From Sesamum alatum (Eukaryota; Streptophyta; Magnoliopsida; Lamiales; Pedaliaceae): 64,000 bases of DNA. The DNA is taken from contig JACGWO010000005.1 in NCBI GenBank assembly GCA_034509735.1, forward strand, positions 35,432,479-35,496,478. Direction: 5' to 3'. Below the pieces are notes generated by a model that was given only the letters and a program-made list of their open reading frames with translations, had not been told where the DNA came from and did not search any database. The position numbers and the translations under genes are program-made. Positions 49,801 through 62,713 of this stretch are shown here, piece after piece (position 1 is the first letter of the stretch; each line of letters starts with the position of its first letter).

Positions 49801-52800
49801 TTCGCTAAGATTTGCTTCCACCCATTTCATTACAGTTGAGTGGGTTGATCTGATCCCACTAACTTCCAACTAGCTTTGTCTACACCTTGGAATAATAGAA
49901 GCTGCCACCTTGATTCAATGGGTTTTGATCATTTATGTTCAAAGTTGTCATCTGACTTGACAAACGAATTCTTTACGGTCAAAATCCTCATAAAATATAA
50001 AGATGACAAGACATCACAGTAACATAATTAACAGTTGCCAATTTGGAAAAAATGGCCCAGAACTTAACTTTTTAGGTAGCTTTAGTTACATTGTTCAATA
50101 AGTTGCAACAACGTGATATTGGATGACAAGGGAATTTCTTCTCTTGTTTGACGCCCACCTTGATACATCGTAGAAAGACAACGGAGCCTCCATTCCGTTC
50201 CTTTCCAAGAAGTTGTTGACTGATCAATCTCCCTCAATCGGATATTTGAAGTCTTAATTTGGAATGAGTTTTACAAGAGTTCAAAGACAAGATTCTTATG
50301 GATCTTCAAAGTTTTTCCCCATTAAGTTCACGGTTGAAACTGAATGGCAGTCACTTTTACTAGCATACATTTTGAAACTAATTACTACTTTGAAACTTAG
50401 ACATTATCCGTGCTATCAGAAAGGAAAGAGGAGCATTTAATTGTTGACCCGAAGGACTGTTTTTCAACAGCAATATTTATATCGCAACCATCTCATTTAC
50501 ATAATAACCTAGGACAATTAGCATTATCTAATCTGCATGGCTTTCATGCATGCACGTAGGACATGTGCCTTCCTGTAAAGTGTGGATTTATAATAACATT
50601 AATCAAAGAGACATGCACTTTCCCCTTAAATGAAGTTCACAGGCGATTTTTGGCTGAGAAATTTATTCTTAAATTCTGTTATTTTCTCATTTTAAACTTC
50701 CTAAGTTTTCTCAATACAGTGGAATTTCTCAACTCTGATGACACAGATACTCTAGAGCCAAATGAATCTGTTTCATTTTTTCCTTTCTCCAACCATTTAA
50801 TATTCCATTTTGCCCACATCAAGGACTACCTAAAACTGAAGCTCCGTGTTGATTTAGGAATTGAACAGGAAAGGAAAAGCATCAAAACTAGATTTCGTGT
50901 TCTAGACAGAAATGTCAATCCACAATACTTACTAAACGGAAGTATCACATGAAGGGATTGAAATATATTTAAATCAACAAATGACTACCATAATTGGAAT
51001 TTCCTTCTAATTTCTTTAAAACAAAATATAAAAAAAAAGTTTCAGATTGTTTCATTCAGTAAATCCAAGTTCCAAAAGTAGCATAACATTTTCAAAGAGG
51101 TTACAAGAAACAATGTTATTTACCAGTTTGTCAGCTGTTTTTCCTGTGTCCTTCCGTGAATGAACAAAAACCATAACCTGATGTCCTCGCCTCAGTGAAT
51201 CAACCACCTGGGAGAAAAAGTACAACACTAGTGGTACACTTGCTACCAGTTGTTACATTGCAAAGCAGCAATTCATGAAATAAATCCAACCTTATTGTAG
51301 CATATTTCGTTCATCATTTCATTACGAGCTAAAAAGTTGTGCTCAGAAATCCCGATGTAGTGCTGCTCAAGTGGTACTGGCCGATAGCTTGAATCAAAGA
51401 AGAATAGGCCTGTTTCTGGATTTACCCTCAGGAACTGGGCAACCTAACTTTTGCAAAAGTTTATATATTTGCAGATCATCAGGAAGGACAAAATTAATCC
51501 ACATAAGTGGAAAACAACTTGCAAATTTATTCTACCAAATGGTAATTCTTAAATAATAATTACACCAAGCTGAAGCACGGTACCTCCAAATAATTGGGTA
51601 GAGTGGCAGAAAGGCCAACAATGCGTATCATACTTTGTGTGGATTCAACCTGCATGAAACACAAACGGCATTGATTATCCTAATTAATCCAGACCCAAGA
51701 GATATCATACCACAAACATACTTAGTCTCTCAGTAAAAAGTGTTATTTAACGGGACTAGGCAAGTATGTGAAAGCAAAAATATGAAACACCTTCCATTTC
51801 AATATGCATGATGGACCAAATAAATTACTCCAGAGATTGTAGAGTTTGGCAATGTGAAGCTTTTCAAAGATACATATACAAAATATTCAGATGCCAAATT
51901 TGCATTTTTCAATTATGGAATGTACAAGAATATTCATATTTACTTATTTGCAGATATTCAGTTCAGTAGTTAATGTGTCGTGGAAGAGTCCATAGAGCAA
52001 AGGAGACATGAGGATGAACTCATAGGAAAAGGTTCCAATGATCAATCTGACACAGCTATAAAACTGAGAATGACAAATATTGTGTCATAGAGACACAATG
52101 CAATTTATGGTGCTTGGGGCGACAATTTTACATAACACAAGTAGCAAGAGATTTCAGGAGCAACAGAAAGTGTGGCAAGATAATGATGTCTTGATTTAGG
52201 ATTTTGGGTTCCAGTGGAGTTCATACACCCAACAAATTTCATCTACCCTTTAAACTGCACATTGATCATAATATGAACATATTTTATTTAACGGATAACT
52301 CGTTACTTTAAGTTATGCATTGTGATTTTAAACATATTGTTTCAAGTATTTAAATTGATTAGGCTAAATCTAGTTTGTGATGATTATGCATACTGTTTGT
52401 TAATCTGTTTTATCATAAGAAATGATTGCGTTTACATGTCCAAAATATTATTTGTAAGTAACTCATACAGTTTTTTCTGTAGTGAAAATTAGTAAAATAA
52501 ATTAACTTAACACATAATATGACAGCACAAATAATATGAGCATCGATAAAAAATTTATCATTGATTATCTTTTACTAATTTTTTTAGTTTAGAATGCCCT
52601 TCTCTTCAACTAGTTAGAAGTTAATATATCCTTTGAAAATAAAAGAGTTCCTAATTCCTTGAGCTTAATTTTCCAATGTAACTTTCTCTAAAAGTTGTCT
52701 TTTGAATAAATTAGTCCTCCCTCTCTTTCAGTGCTTAAAATATTTCGTCTTTCGTAAATAACAAAGCCCCAATTGGCCTAGTCATAATTTTCCCAACAGA

Positions 52801-55800
52801 AAAATAGACCAACATACTAGAGCAACAAGAACCTCTATTTATAAAATTAATACCTCTGCTGCCAATTCATTGTTCTCCTGAGGAGTTCCGTTGCTTCAAA
52901 AACAGTTATTTTGTAAGAATCTTAACATGATGTCTTATAAAACTGCATACCAATAGTGAGTCATAAAAAATCCTTCTGTTCTTCCAATTGCCCGCGAAAA
53001 TCAGAACATGTTCCCTTAGACACCAGAAACACTGATACAACAATACCAACAGAGACACCTCTATTATACACCTTCAATACCCTATGAAACAATTGCACGT
53101 AAACCATCTTTTATGAGCGCAGTGCAAAGTCTATCTCCAGATACCACCAAAATGACCATCCATTAGCTAATCTGTAAAACCGTCAAACCACATAGCCAAC
53201 CACCGGTATCACCTACAACCACCTTTTTCTAGTCCATCATTCCAGAAGGATGGCAAGAAACAAATCTTCACTTCCAAAGACTGCACCACGCCTACCAGTT
53301 GCCACCTGATGTCTTCCTTCAAATGCAGAAAGACAAACCCAATCAGGGCTAAATTTTACTCCCAATTCTAAAGATCTATCACTCGCTTGATTTGACCTTT
53401 AGCCCTCAGGTGAGATATATTTCAAGTTCCAGTACTCATAAAGGCAGCATTTGTTATATGTAAATTGCTATACCAAACTCGCATTTGGTTGTGCATTTTT
53501 TCAGGAGAGGGATGAGAGAAGAAGTGGTTTGACTATAGTAGAGTCATGTTCTCAACTACATTAGGTCTTTAACTATTCTTTGTAATAGATTTAAGGGTTT
53601 TTGTGGATCCTGAGAAGTCTTCAAGTTTTTGGAAACCTGAAACTGTAGCCTTGCTGTCTTTTCCTTTGTCTAATATGTTTGCCAAGCAGTTTCATTTCTT
53701 GTAGTTTGACAAACAAAGCGGTTTGTTTTCCTGGTAAAATTTTATTTGACTAGAGATGTTCTCGACTATCCATAGAGCGCATCATTTAGTTAACATGAGC
53801 ATATGTGGCTGGCACTGGTGCAAAACCATGGTTTTACAGGGGAGACAATAAGGACGATATACCTGATAACATTTCTGAAAATTAGTATTTAAATAACTTA
53901 GAAGTAGAATGAACTACCTAGTGAAGATAGACATTGCAGACAAGAGTCGGTGCAGGGACAGAACTGTCCTCATAAATTTGTAATGATACAGCCAGTATGA
54001 TTTTGACAACCCAGGAAATAGTTGGAACCACATTGTTTAAACTGCCTACTAGACTTTGTCTAAATGATTGAAAGCAAGCCGTCTCCTCAGAAAATTCATT
54101 GTGCAACATTAGGTAGCTACATTTAGTATCTTTCGAGAAAGTCTTATCTTTGGGCAGTTATTGAGATAATTATGCTTTAGAAAGCAAACCCTGCAACCTT
54201 TGAGCTTTCCACATTACTATTAATTCAAAAGGTTAAGTTCAATTTTCAGACTCCAAACAAAGTTGGTAACATGTTCTACACAAATAAAGTCCATCGTTCT
54301 ACAACTGTATTTCTTGTCGACCTGTAATTACTAATTTCGCATCCAGGTAAGATGCAAAAGTTAGGATAGAAATATACTAACAAACTCAAAACAGAAAATA
54401 TAACTGATCACTGTTCCTAACAATACACCTCTGAATAGTTTTCCTCATTGTAGGGGCTCAAAATTCAATAATCATCAGATCATTCTCAATATAGTAAACG
54501 CAAATTTATGAAAAATTCCATATGATTATTCTCCAAATGTGACACTTGTGTAACTTTAACAGGAAATGTGACAATAAGAGGAGAAAGAACTTGGAACTCC
54601 AAATCCCTTGAGCATCAAACAAAGAACTTGATGATATCAAGAAAGCCTCAAAAAACCCAGCAAATACAAAGACTCTTATCTACGTTGATCTAAGAAACAA
54701 CTGGATTTAAGTTATAACCGCACTCAAGAAAAGACCACAGGAACCTAGAGTCAAGGGCAGTATCGTTCACCTTCTTGGCTCATAATAAGAAGAGCACAAT
54801 GTTTATTACTGAAATTCTCAAAGTTCTTAAAAGGACAAGTGTCTTGTATAGGAATATGTACGAATTTCTGCTTCATGGTAGGAAACTTTTTGTTTATTGC
54901 ATGAAGGAGTCGGAACATAGCAGTTATAGCTTGCAACACTTTTAACAACATCCAACTGATACCATGCCATACCTGACGAAGAGTGCGAGCTACTAACGCC
55001 TCTATTACAGGACCTCTATCATCATTCAACAAATGTACTTCATCAATGATCAGGAGCTTCACAAGCATTGAGAGTGCCATATCACTGCTTTTACGAGTAA
55101 TCACATCCCACTTTTCAGGAGTTGTTACAATCATCTGGATCATAAAAAAGAAAAGAAAAGAAAAAAAAGAAATGCAAGAAGTATATGAGTGCGGCCTACA
55201 AACTATTCAAGCAAAATTATGTAACATTCTTTACTTATGACAAACGCGCCTTCACGTGAATAACAGACAACCTGAGTTTCTTCAAGTTCATTCTTTGACA
55301 GTTGCATATCACCAGTGAGTTCTCTCACAGTTACATTTAAAGGGGATAACCGATGGCTGAAGGTTGACGTGACCTCTGCAGCTAATGCCTAGAAAGGATC
55401 GACCAAATATTAGCAATTATTAGAAGATTCTGATCAGAAATGTGAAAACTTTACCTTCATAGGAGCAACATAAACTATCTTGAATTCATCTTTATGCAGA
55501 TAACCATCTCTAAAGTGTTGTCCAATCTGTTAAAACATTTAAATGTGATCGATCAAAGGCAAGTTTTGAGGAGCAACTTTATCATCCAAAGATCAATTAC
55601 AAGAAGGCTGTGGAACTTGCTTCACTAAAGTCATTCAAGTGCGAAAAAAGTGTAAAATCATATTCGATTAAATATGAGGAGCCAAAGAAAAATGCTAAGT
55701 ATGCCATAAGGAACAAGAAGAGAAGAGTATTCGGTTGAATGGTGTATATTTAGCCAGTAGCTTTTTTCTCACTTAGTCCTTCAAAGCGACAGAAGAATAT

Positions 55801-58800
55801 GCATAATCCAGAATGAGCAGATGAGAGGCTGGCAAACACTCCGAGACATATGGAAGTCAACTAACAGAGATGAAAGTTGCTTAAATCGAAGTCATTTTCA
55901 GTTAATAAGGCACCAACGATGTTCTGCTTATTTATAATGAATTAGACAACTTGAAGAAGCTAATCAAGCCCGAGCAATTAATTATATATCAGTATTTCTC
56001 ATCTATAGAAGCCTGTTGAGTTGCACCACATAATTTTATCTCTCATTCTCTCTTGTGGACTATTGGTATTTTATCAATCTACTGCTTGTTTCTGGGTCAT
56101 AATTTCTGCTAATTACTTCCCTGTCTGATACCATTTCTGTCAGCTGAAATAGTATCTGCTTTCATTAAGGTACATTTCACTCACCCTATTTCCTTTTCCC
56201 CTCCCACTTTGTAGAAGCCGTAAAGGATGAAATGCCTATCAAACAGCAGGCATATATCACAGGAGAGGAGAAAGGAAGGAGTATTGTGTGTACCTCGTGT
56301 AGAATAGAAATCATAGCTATATTTGTTTTTCCAGCCCCAGTTGGTGCACACACCTGCAAGCAAATGATTTTTTATTCCTGAGATATAAAAGGCTCTACCG
56401 TCCTGCGGTCCTGGAACTATTGAAGTAAAGCATATAAAATGGAAATTGCTTCACCAGAATATTTTCGTTACTATAGTAAGTTGTTTGGAATATTCTGCTC
56501 TGAATCCGGTTCAAAGACTTGTAACCATGAAAAGCAGCTTTTGCAATATCATCTAGCTCCTTTATCTCAATCTGTAATCAATTCACAGAAACTCAATGAT
56601 TGTGACATGAAAATGGAACTTCCACCACATGTCATTTTTTCTTTTTTCTGGATAAGAGGAATTTACTTTAAACTAGAGACTTGAGCACCAAATCTAAGAA
56701 ACAAGCAATTGTCCAATAGGAGAAACTATATATTTGAGCTGACTCATGTTAACAAGTAATAATGCCAAAAGATAAATGTCTGCATGCATGTCTTTAATAA
56801 TTTATACAACAAGAGAAACAAATCCACATGGGAGCAAAATATATATACACAATTATATACAACATAATATACATATATAGGTCAGTATGTATGTATGTAT
56901 GTATGTATGTATGCATGTAGTGCATATGTACACTTGTGAAGCAAACATATGGCCCTACAGTCTGGAATAAGGAAGCAAGAGAAAAGCGCCAACAAGCATG
57001 AAATAATATTCAGTTTAATTACCATTAAAGAAGAATCTGTAGCCCTTCTAGTGAAATATTCTACTCCATAATTATTGATGAAACGCCCTTTTAGTGAAAA
57101 TATTCTACTGCGTAATTATTGATTAAACATACCAGCTTCTCCCCAGGTTTCATTGGTGCGGTTGGTGTAGGAGGAATAGTGACTTCTTCATATCCCTTGT
57201 GATGCTTCCTCACAGTGCCCTGAGGAAGGGCTGTGGCAGCAAACTGGGTCCCATCTCCTTGCCCCACAATGTCATCGAGGAAATTTTTCTTCTCACTAGC
57301 TTGAAGTAAGGAACTAAAAGACAATGAAGACAAGTCATTCTCAACTCCATGATCAGTTCCACGTCTATGCTTTTTTTCCTCCTTGCGCCGAAGTTTATCA
57401 ATTTGCCGCTCAGACTCCGTTTGAACAGTTACCTGAATACATAGAAAACTAATTCTGAATGTCTAAATGAACATTGCAACCACCATGGAAGATCAAAGTT
57501 CAAAAAGCAACAAACAAGGGGAAATGCTTTATTACCTGAGTAGCATAACTGGGCAACCGCACTTGCGTGTTTGAAGTTGATTTATCAGATTTGAGCACGA
57601 GCAGTCCACGATGGATATTCTCAACAAGAACCTTTCTATGCTGAGAGTGCCACAAGGGGGAAGGGGGGTGTCAGAAAATACAATAAAATATCCATCTTTC
57701 CAAAAGCAGCATGAACTACTGCACCAGATTGCTTAATGAGCTTTGTGACTATAGAGATGAAATTTATTTTCTTGGAAATTCTATCAACAGGTCATCAAGT
57801 CCAATGTTTTTTTAAGTAAAATTACAAGCATTAACAAAATAAATTCTCACACTCCGCAAGGCTCGCCTGATGGGATCCAAGTTGAGAGAGATAAATTGAG
57901 CAAATATGGTCATCCTCTGTTAGGATGTACCATTAAACAAAGTCAGATGAGACTAAGCAGCTACCAAGCGTTATGCACCCTTGACCTATTTTGATAAAGA
58001 CCAAAAACCTATCTAAAGGGGAGCCTAGTATAAGCTATCAAACAAATGATAGAATGGAAAATAAAGAATAACCACTAGCAGGGATATGGGTGGAGTCTCG
58101 CTCAGTAAAGAGAGTAGTAGATTCGTAAAAGGGGAGATGAGCCTTTACTTTCTACTAGATTAGTCAAGAGAAGCATTGAAAAAATAAGTTCTCACATTCC
58201 CATTACTTGTTGAAAGATCAGTTAGAAAGGAACTGGGATATCCTCAAAGAACAAAAGATCAATAAAATTGAAGTAAGGGATCAATCTTTATCCACAATAT
58301 GATTATCCATACCATGATAAGGTCTTGAACAGTTTCGAACGAGCTATCACCAACAAGATCCAGCAAATCGCCCGCAATCTTCCATATTTAAATCATAATT
58401 AAGTAAGAACCCGGTGGCTCATATGTTAAAAAGGCAGCAGAGCTGAGAGATGAAGCAAATTATCATCAATATCTTCTGTGTACCTCATCACCAGGTTTGT
58501 CTGAATCAAGAATCCGGCAAATGGTCATTGCTAGTTCATCAAGAGGAAGCTGTGAACCACTTGCCCTGATAATTCTGTCACATGTATCCCGCAACCACTC
58601 TAGGTCAAAATTACCTTCGTTAGCGGAAGGATTGAAATTTGCAGAGGCACCATAATCAGACCATCTCTCATGATTAGAAGATGATGTGCTAGTTTCCTCC
58701 ACCAAAATCTCTGCATCCTCCAACGAAACATCAACTAGAAAGCGAGCAGGAGGTCGGAATACGAGATCTGCTCCAAATTCCAAGTCCTCACTACCTTCAC

Positions 58801-60272
58801 TCACCAATTCTGGTAAGTAACCAGTCCCATGCTCGTTCTTCTGTAAAGCAGAAAGCCTCTCCACCAACAACGCAATTTTCAATATGTTTGCGTCAGGAAT
58901 AGTATGACCAATGAATTTTTGCAACTGAAACCTGAATCGCATGAAAATTCTACATATGTATTATAGGCATCAATATTGTAAAACTCAAAGTTCCATAGAA
59001 ATTCCCTAATGGGATTCGGACCATGTATAAGTAAACTGAGAGCATAAAGGGTAACGTGGCATTGCAAATGACTCAACAAACATACCACCAAATAACTTGG
59101 TTTACGAATCTCAACTTTGACTATCAAGTTTTAGACTATGTTCAAATAATACCATTCCTTACACTCTTTTTCTTCTTCCAGACATAGTTCACTAAACCTC
59201 TGAGCCACTTGAATGTCCTAAAGTTTTAGTTACGAAAAATATAAATGACCCTGAAACAAGAAGCTGTGCACTGGAACTATGTCGCCCGTATGACATGACT
59301 GCATTGTGATAACTGACGACCATAATGATTTACTTATAAATTACATAAGACCACAAGCGACGTATTTTTCAAGTACTGAATGAAAACTCCCAAGCAAATT
59401 ATCATCTTATGTGGACAAAGGGATTATTCCACGTACCATACCGAGATCAGCATGAAATCAAATGAATTCAGAAATAATAAAATGTAAAATTTCAAACAGA
59501 ATATTCATGGATGCTGATTCTCTTAATGTTGTATCCTCAGGAAAAACATATCACATGCAACTAATCTTTCGACCACTAAAGTAAATATTTGAATTCTATC
59601 ATCAGAGAAGAAAAGCACTTTACCGTTTTGCCAAAATTCTCTTGTCACCGTCATCCTCTTCAGATCCAGAAGCTGCACTAAACAGTCTATAAACATTCAA
59701 TGCCACTTCTTGAAACTCCTCGGAGACCACCTCACCACCCATCAACTCAACGACTGCTGCAATAAACTGCTTGTACAATTGCCGCACCTCCACAGAAGCT
59801 GCAAAACAATATACATGACAAATACGTAACTAATACAAATAGACAAAAAGGATGTCTTGCTAAAATTCATATCTTAACCTCTTCGGCTAACTATCAGCAA
59901 CAAAAAAAAAATCCATTTAAATCCCAAAACCGTCTAAATAAGTAGACACTCATTATATACAGCTCTAGAGTGCAGCAGTACCTTCGTCCCATCGATAAAT
60001 AATCTTACGAGCGAGCTCCGATTCTCCCAGCGAAGCTGCAGTGCTAATGCACCAAATATTACTCAAACGTCAATCAAGTATCGGAACGATCACCTCTCCG
60101 ACCATTAAAAGAAAAAAGATCAATTACTCTAATTTTCATCAGCATTTACATATGCATATACTTACCTACGGCGATTGAGGCTTTGGAGGTAGGATTTCCG
60201 GTTGAGATAGGCTTGATCAGCATCAAAAGGTACCCGAAGAGAATTGGTTAGCCGCGGAAGCTCCAGCAACAT
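24697..60272 (-). CDS. DExH14: Ski2-like RNA helicase DExH14 (plant ASCC3 / U5-200kD-type two-cassette helicase)
   Basis: Forty-nine exons join in phase to give 2086 aa, with start ATG at 60272 (protein begins [10 protein letters not shown]) and stop at 24697. It matches Arabidopsis At5g61140. The family has two helicase cassettes, each followed by a Sec63 domain. Cassette 1: Walker A APTGAGKT (463-470), DEVH (574-577), motif III SAT (611-613) and motif [11 protein letters not shown] (811-819). Cassette 2: APTGSGKT (1310-1317), DEIH (1414-1417), STA in place of SAT (1451-1453) and QMMGRAGRP (1646-1654). Sec63 regions cover roughly 940-1240 and 1770-2080. Unlike Brr2-type helicases, both cassettes keep intact Walker motifs. 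Human ASCC3 unwinds DNA for alkylation repair and splits collided ribosomes; the plant role is inferred from this. The Brr2 spliceosomal helicase is the close alternative, but the N-terminus and cassette 2 fit ASCC3 better. The gene spans 35.6 kb, mostly introns, the largest 3.3 kb. Confidence 0.95.
31965..31966 (-). other. GC donor of DExH14 intron 37
   Basis: The exon ends AAGATCCAG and the intron begins GCAATT. The next exon starts at 31865 with [16 protein letters not shown] six bases further on (ATT then GTCTTT) would also keep frame and add Ala-Ile, but its context is poor and the family has no such insertion. Confidence 0.65.
33319..33320 (-). other. GC donor of DExH14 intron 35
   Basis: The exon ends ATCCAG and the intron begins GCAAGT, which apart from the C is a perfect donor. 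The acceptor is CATCAG before 32385. The join restores the conserved [13 protein letters not shown] sequence in phase. Confidence 0.8.
33412..37087 (-). other. Long DExH14 introns 33 and 34
   Basis: Two introns (37087-34706 and 34616-33412) flank exon 34. Both are AT-rich with only chance reading frames. A tRNA-like A-box word (TAGTGTAATGG, 36057-36067) has no matching B-box. I see no gene or delimitable repeat. Confidence 0.5.
43815..43852 (+). repeat. (GA)n microsatellite in a DExH14 intron
   Basis: An uninterrupted GA dinucleotide run of about 38 bases inside the intron between 43563 and 42583's neighbour exons (just outside exon 22). It is likely length-polymorphic and reads as CT repeats on the transcribed strand. 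Confidence 0.9.
44487..44524 (+). repeat. Poly-C/poly-A low-complexity run
   Basis: A C-rich run interrupted by a few A residues is followed directly by about 11 A residues, inside the intron between exons 21 and 22 of DExH14. The length may be affected by sequencing. Confidence 0.85.
48795..48796 (-). other. GC donor of DExH14 intron 16
   Basis: The exon ends ATGAAG and the intron begins GCAAGA; it closes with ...ACTCAG before 48695. The next GT candidate would shift the frame, while the GC site joins two conserved blocks in phase (LMK to [12 protein letters not shown]). Confidence 0.75.
51650..54972 (-). other. Largest DExH14 intron (3.3 kb)
   Basis: This intron separates the exon with the DEVH motif from the short exon with motif III (SAT). 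It contains only short frames with no recognisable product and no clear element ends. Older inserted DNA cannot be excluded by eye. Confidence 0.6.
56885..56919 (+). repeat. (GTAT)n microsatellite in a DExH14 intron
   Basis: About seven consecutive GTAT units followed by a variant (GCAT), inside the intron between exons 7 and 8, embedded in a wider TATA/CATA-rich stretch. Confidence 0.85.
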
Positions 60273-61611
60273 TTTTGGTATAATTTGGGCGTATGTGTGC
60301 AGAAGAAGAAACGGTGAGACTGTTCCGAGAGGTGTGGGGTTTTGTACTTATAGATTTGTGAAGCGGGTTTTGGAGGGACAGCAATTGGGCCCGAAAAACC
60401 GGTGCTCGACCCGGACGAACTCCGGTTGGAACGGGTTTGGTACTTCTTTAGCGGATTTGGGTCTACTAAATTAGAACCCGACTGGGATCTAGAGTGGGTA
60501 TGAGTGTTGTTCCGGACTCGTTTTATTTATTCACATATAATACATTGTTAATAAAAAATTATGATATTATATTTAAATTATTAAATAATTTTGTATATAT
60601 CCAACTATTTGTTGAAAATAAATAAAAATTAATTGAAAATATTATGATCATATTTACAACAGTCTACTAATATCTATACTTGGATTAACAAGGGCGGGCA
60701 AAATGTTTACCGAAAAAATTGCCTGCCTGCTACTTTGTGCTCGAGCCCTCTATTGACCCCTACTCGAGGCACTACAATAATATACCTCCACCCCCCCCCC
60801 TCCCCCTATTAGTAATTTGTGGCATCCACATCCAATCCCATAAATAGTTTTTTCCTTATTTATCCTTGTCTGCTCGGAGTTTTTGTCCATTTTGCCCACA
60901 ATAGACAAGAAAATTTTTACTAACTTTTTCGTTAATGTCCTGACATCTAATAGGTGACATTTATGAGTTATCCCATCTTCTACAAATGTCTTCTCTCCAA
61001 CTCCAACTCCACCTTCACCTTCAGCTATCAACTCCATCGCCGCCGATGTCTCACATTCCTCCACAATCCAGACATTTTGTCGTTTCTTCCGACATCTTTT
61101 GTTGAAGTAATCGAACTTCAGTAGGAAAAATGAAAAAAAAAATTATTGTGTCGCATTTATGTGTCAGAAACTTTGGTTCGCAAGAGTTGGATCTTTTGGT
61201 TTTATGCATAATGTATGTTTGGAGTTGCTGAAAGTTTAATTTTGTAGTTGGTTGCTTTGTGTTGAATGTGACTGTTTGGAATTTGGGAAACAAAGCAAGG
61301 AAAAGAAAAAACCTGGCATCGAAATGGGAAGACGAGAAATAAGAGAGAGGGATGGATAGAAAGAAAACCCAGGAGATTCCATCAAATTGACATATCATTG
61401 TAACTAAGGGTAAAAACATAAAATTGATGCGTAGTCCGTTTGGAGGTGCATGATAGTAGATGTGATACTATTTGTGTACCCAGATAATTGGCCTTATCGC
61501 ACTTGCTAGGTAAACACTAAATGGGACAACGTGATAGAGGTTAATACAGGTTGTAGTAGGTATGTATTGTAATGTGGGGCAATCCAATACAGTATTGTAA
61601 ACATAGCCTAT
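60273..61611. other. DExH14 upstream region and intergenic DNA
   Basis: The DExH14 promoter and leader must lie in the first few hundred bases; no clear TATA box was identified. Around 60790 is a C-rich run. From about 60840 to 61100 the sequence is reminiscent of transposon-derived DNA, with two overlapping short minus-strand frames (61064-60750 and 61419-61051) that I do not accept as genes. A MITE-like end (minus strand GGCTATGTTTACAATACTG) lies near 61615. Confidence 0.35.
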
Positions 61612-62625
61612 TTGTATTATATAATTCATTTCAGATTTTAAAAAATACTATGTTAAATTACCTAAATTTACAATGATATTTAGTATTACTTATAGGGAAA
61701 AAAATAATTGAATATATTATTTGTATTATATAATTCATTTTAGATTATAAAAAAAAAAACTATGTTCGTTTAAATTGATTTTACTTATTGAGAAATTAAA
61801 AAAATTGGATGGACCAACAACCGAATCGCTCCTCCGTCTCCATCAAAGAGGGACGATGGCCAAAGCTCTGCTTGGTCCACCACCTGGGGGGTTCTAGAGG
61901 ACCTCTCAGTATGGAGCTGAGCTGCTTCCCTTGAGTCTGAAAGCTAGAGGGGAATGTCTGGCCCTTCGGTGAGAAAGAAAAGATGCTAAAGCAAATCAAG
62001 TGACTGATTGCCTAGTTGGTAGATAAGAACGATGAAGCAGAGCAAGGTTGTTACACGCGCGCACGAGTAGTCCTTCAAGAAAAATCATGACCCCCTAACT
62101 ATATGCCTCTATCTATGCCCTCTTGTTTCTGATTTAAATGATATATTATATAATTCATTGTTATCGAAAATTTTGTTAAAGTACCTAAATCTAAAATGAT
62201 ATTACTTATTGAAATAATAAAAAATTACTTAAATGTATTTTTTGTATTATATAAGTCATTAAAGTACTTAGATCTAAAATGATATTACTTAATAAAAAAA
62301 TAAAAAAATATATTTTTTCTTATACAATTCATTTTAAATTGAATATTAAAGTATTTAAATTTAAACTAATATTACTTATTTAAAAAATAAAACATTAGTT
62401 CAATGTATTATTTGTACTAAATAATTCATTGTAGATCATAAGATGATATTAATTATTGAGAAAATTAATAAAATAAAAGATGATGTATTCTTTGTATTCT
62501 TTTACTTATTTTAGATCGAAAACTATGTTAAATTATCTACATCTAAAAGGATATTACTTATTGAAAATATTTTTTATTAAAAATTATCTACATCTAAAGT
62601 GATATTATTTCTAATACATAATTTG
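61612..62625 (+). repeat. Degenerate tandem repeat array, about 80-110 bp unit, interrupted
   Basis: Successive units share TTTGTATTATATAATTCATT, then TTAGAT with an A-run, then AACTATGTTAAATTACCTA or AAAGTACCTAAATCTAAAA, then TGATATTACTTATTGAGAA with A-rich sequence. Two units precede and about five or six follow an unrelated insert at 61797-62115. Divergence between units is substantial, so the array is old. It is non-coding. Confidence 0.6.
61797..62115. other. GC-richer insert inside the tandem repeat; possible organellar DNA
   Basis: Composition changes abruptly from strongly AT-rich repeat to roughly half GC, and back again near 62115. The style (short GC-rich words, GGGGGGTTCTAGAGGACC) resembles plant mitochondrial intergenic DNA, so a nuclear mitochondrial insert is my best guess. 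A 67-codon minus-strand frame (61999-61796) spans part of it without a recognisable domain. Confidence 0.35.
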
Positions 62626-62685
62626 AGACACTTATATAAGATACAAAATTATAAAATTCAAACCAAAAAGTAATTTGGGATGGAG

Positions 62686-62713
62686 TTTTTTTTTTTTTTT
62701 GGGGGGGGGGGGG
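62686..62713 (+). repeat. Poly-T/poly-G run and GC-rich block
   Basis: Fifteen T residues are followed by thirteen G residues. A GC-rich segment follows to about 62800 (GGCGGGGCGGGG, then CCCGGGCAAACCCGCCCC), of a kind seen in dispersed repeats of plant genomes. No gene is present. Confidence 0.7.

Larger units (their letters stand above)
24697..60272 (-). other. DExH14: Exon map of DExH14
   Basis: Coding exons in order (minus strand): 60272-60166, 60043-59982, 59798-59624, 58931-58484, 58378-58313, 57640-57536, 57432-57133, 56571-56455, 56353-56294, 55526-55455, 55388-55272, 55134-54973, 51649-51584, 51443-51291, 51207-51124, 48871-48797, 48695-48564, 48484-48419, 47696-47631, 47543-47421, 45776-45627, 43776-43564, 42582-42430, 42333-42109, 42027-41926, 41829-41749, 41649-41569, 39882-39679, 39586-39470, 39382-39260, 37680-37591, 37517-37392, 37150-37088, 34705-34617, 33411-33321, 32385-32236, 32158-31967, 31865-31800, 29932-29777, 29691-29548, 28843-28776, 28688-28523, 28431-28369, 27686-27591, 27461-27294, 27020-26850, 25328-25179, 25111-24980 and 24771-24697. 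They sum to 6261 bases, an exact multiple of three. Borders were chosen by splice consensus, phase and family similarity. The last exon encodes only 24 residues, including [12 protein letters not shown], a typical family C-terminus. Confidence 0.9.

Noticed and set aside
50563..50952. 129-codon plus-strand frame inside a DExH14 intron
   Set aside because: No recognisable domain, low-complexity Phe/Leu composition and no upstream signals; consistent with chance in AT-rich intron.
57841..57920. Possible extra exon between DExH14 exons 5 and 6
   Set aside because: Exons 5 and 6 already join in phase with conserved sequence, and this stretch lacks matching splice sites.
60750..61419. Two overlapping minus-strand frames (104 and 122 codons) next to DExH14
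   Set aside because: Gly/Val-rich low complexity caused by C-rich runs, no domain, and frames broken between them; probably transposon-derived DNA.
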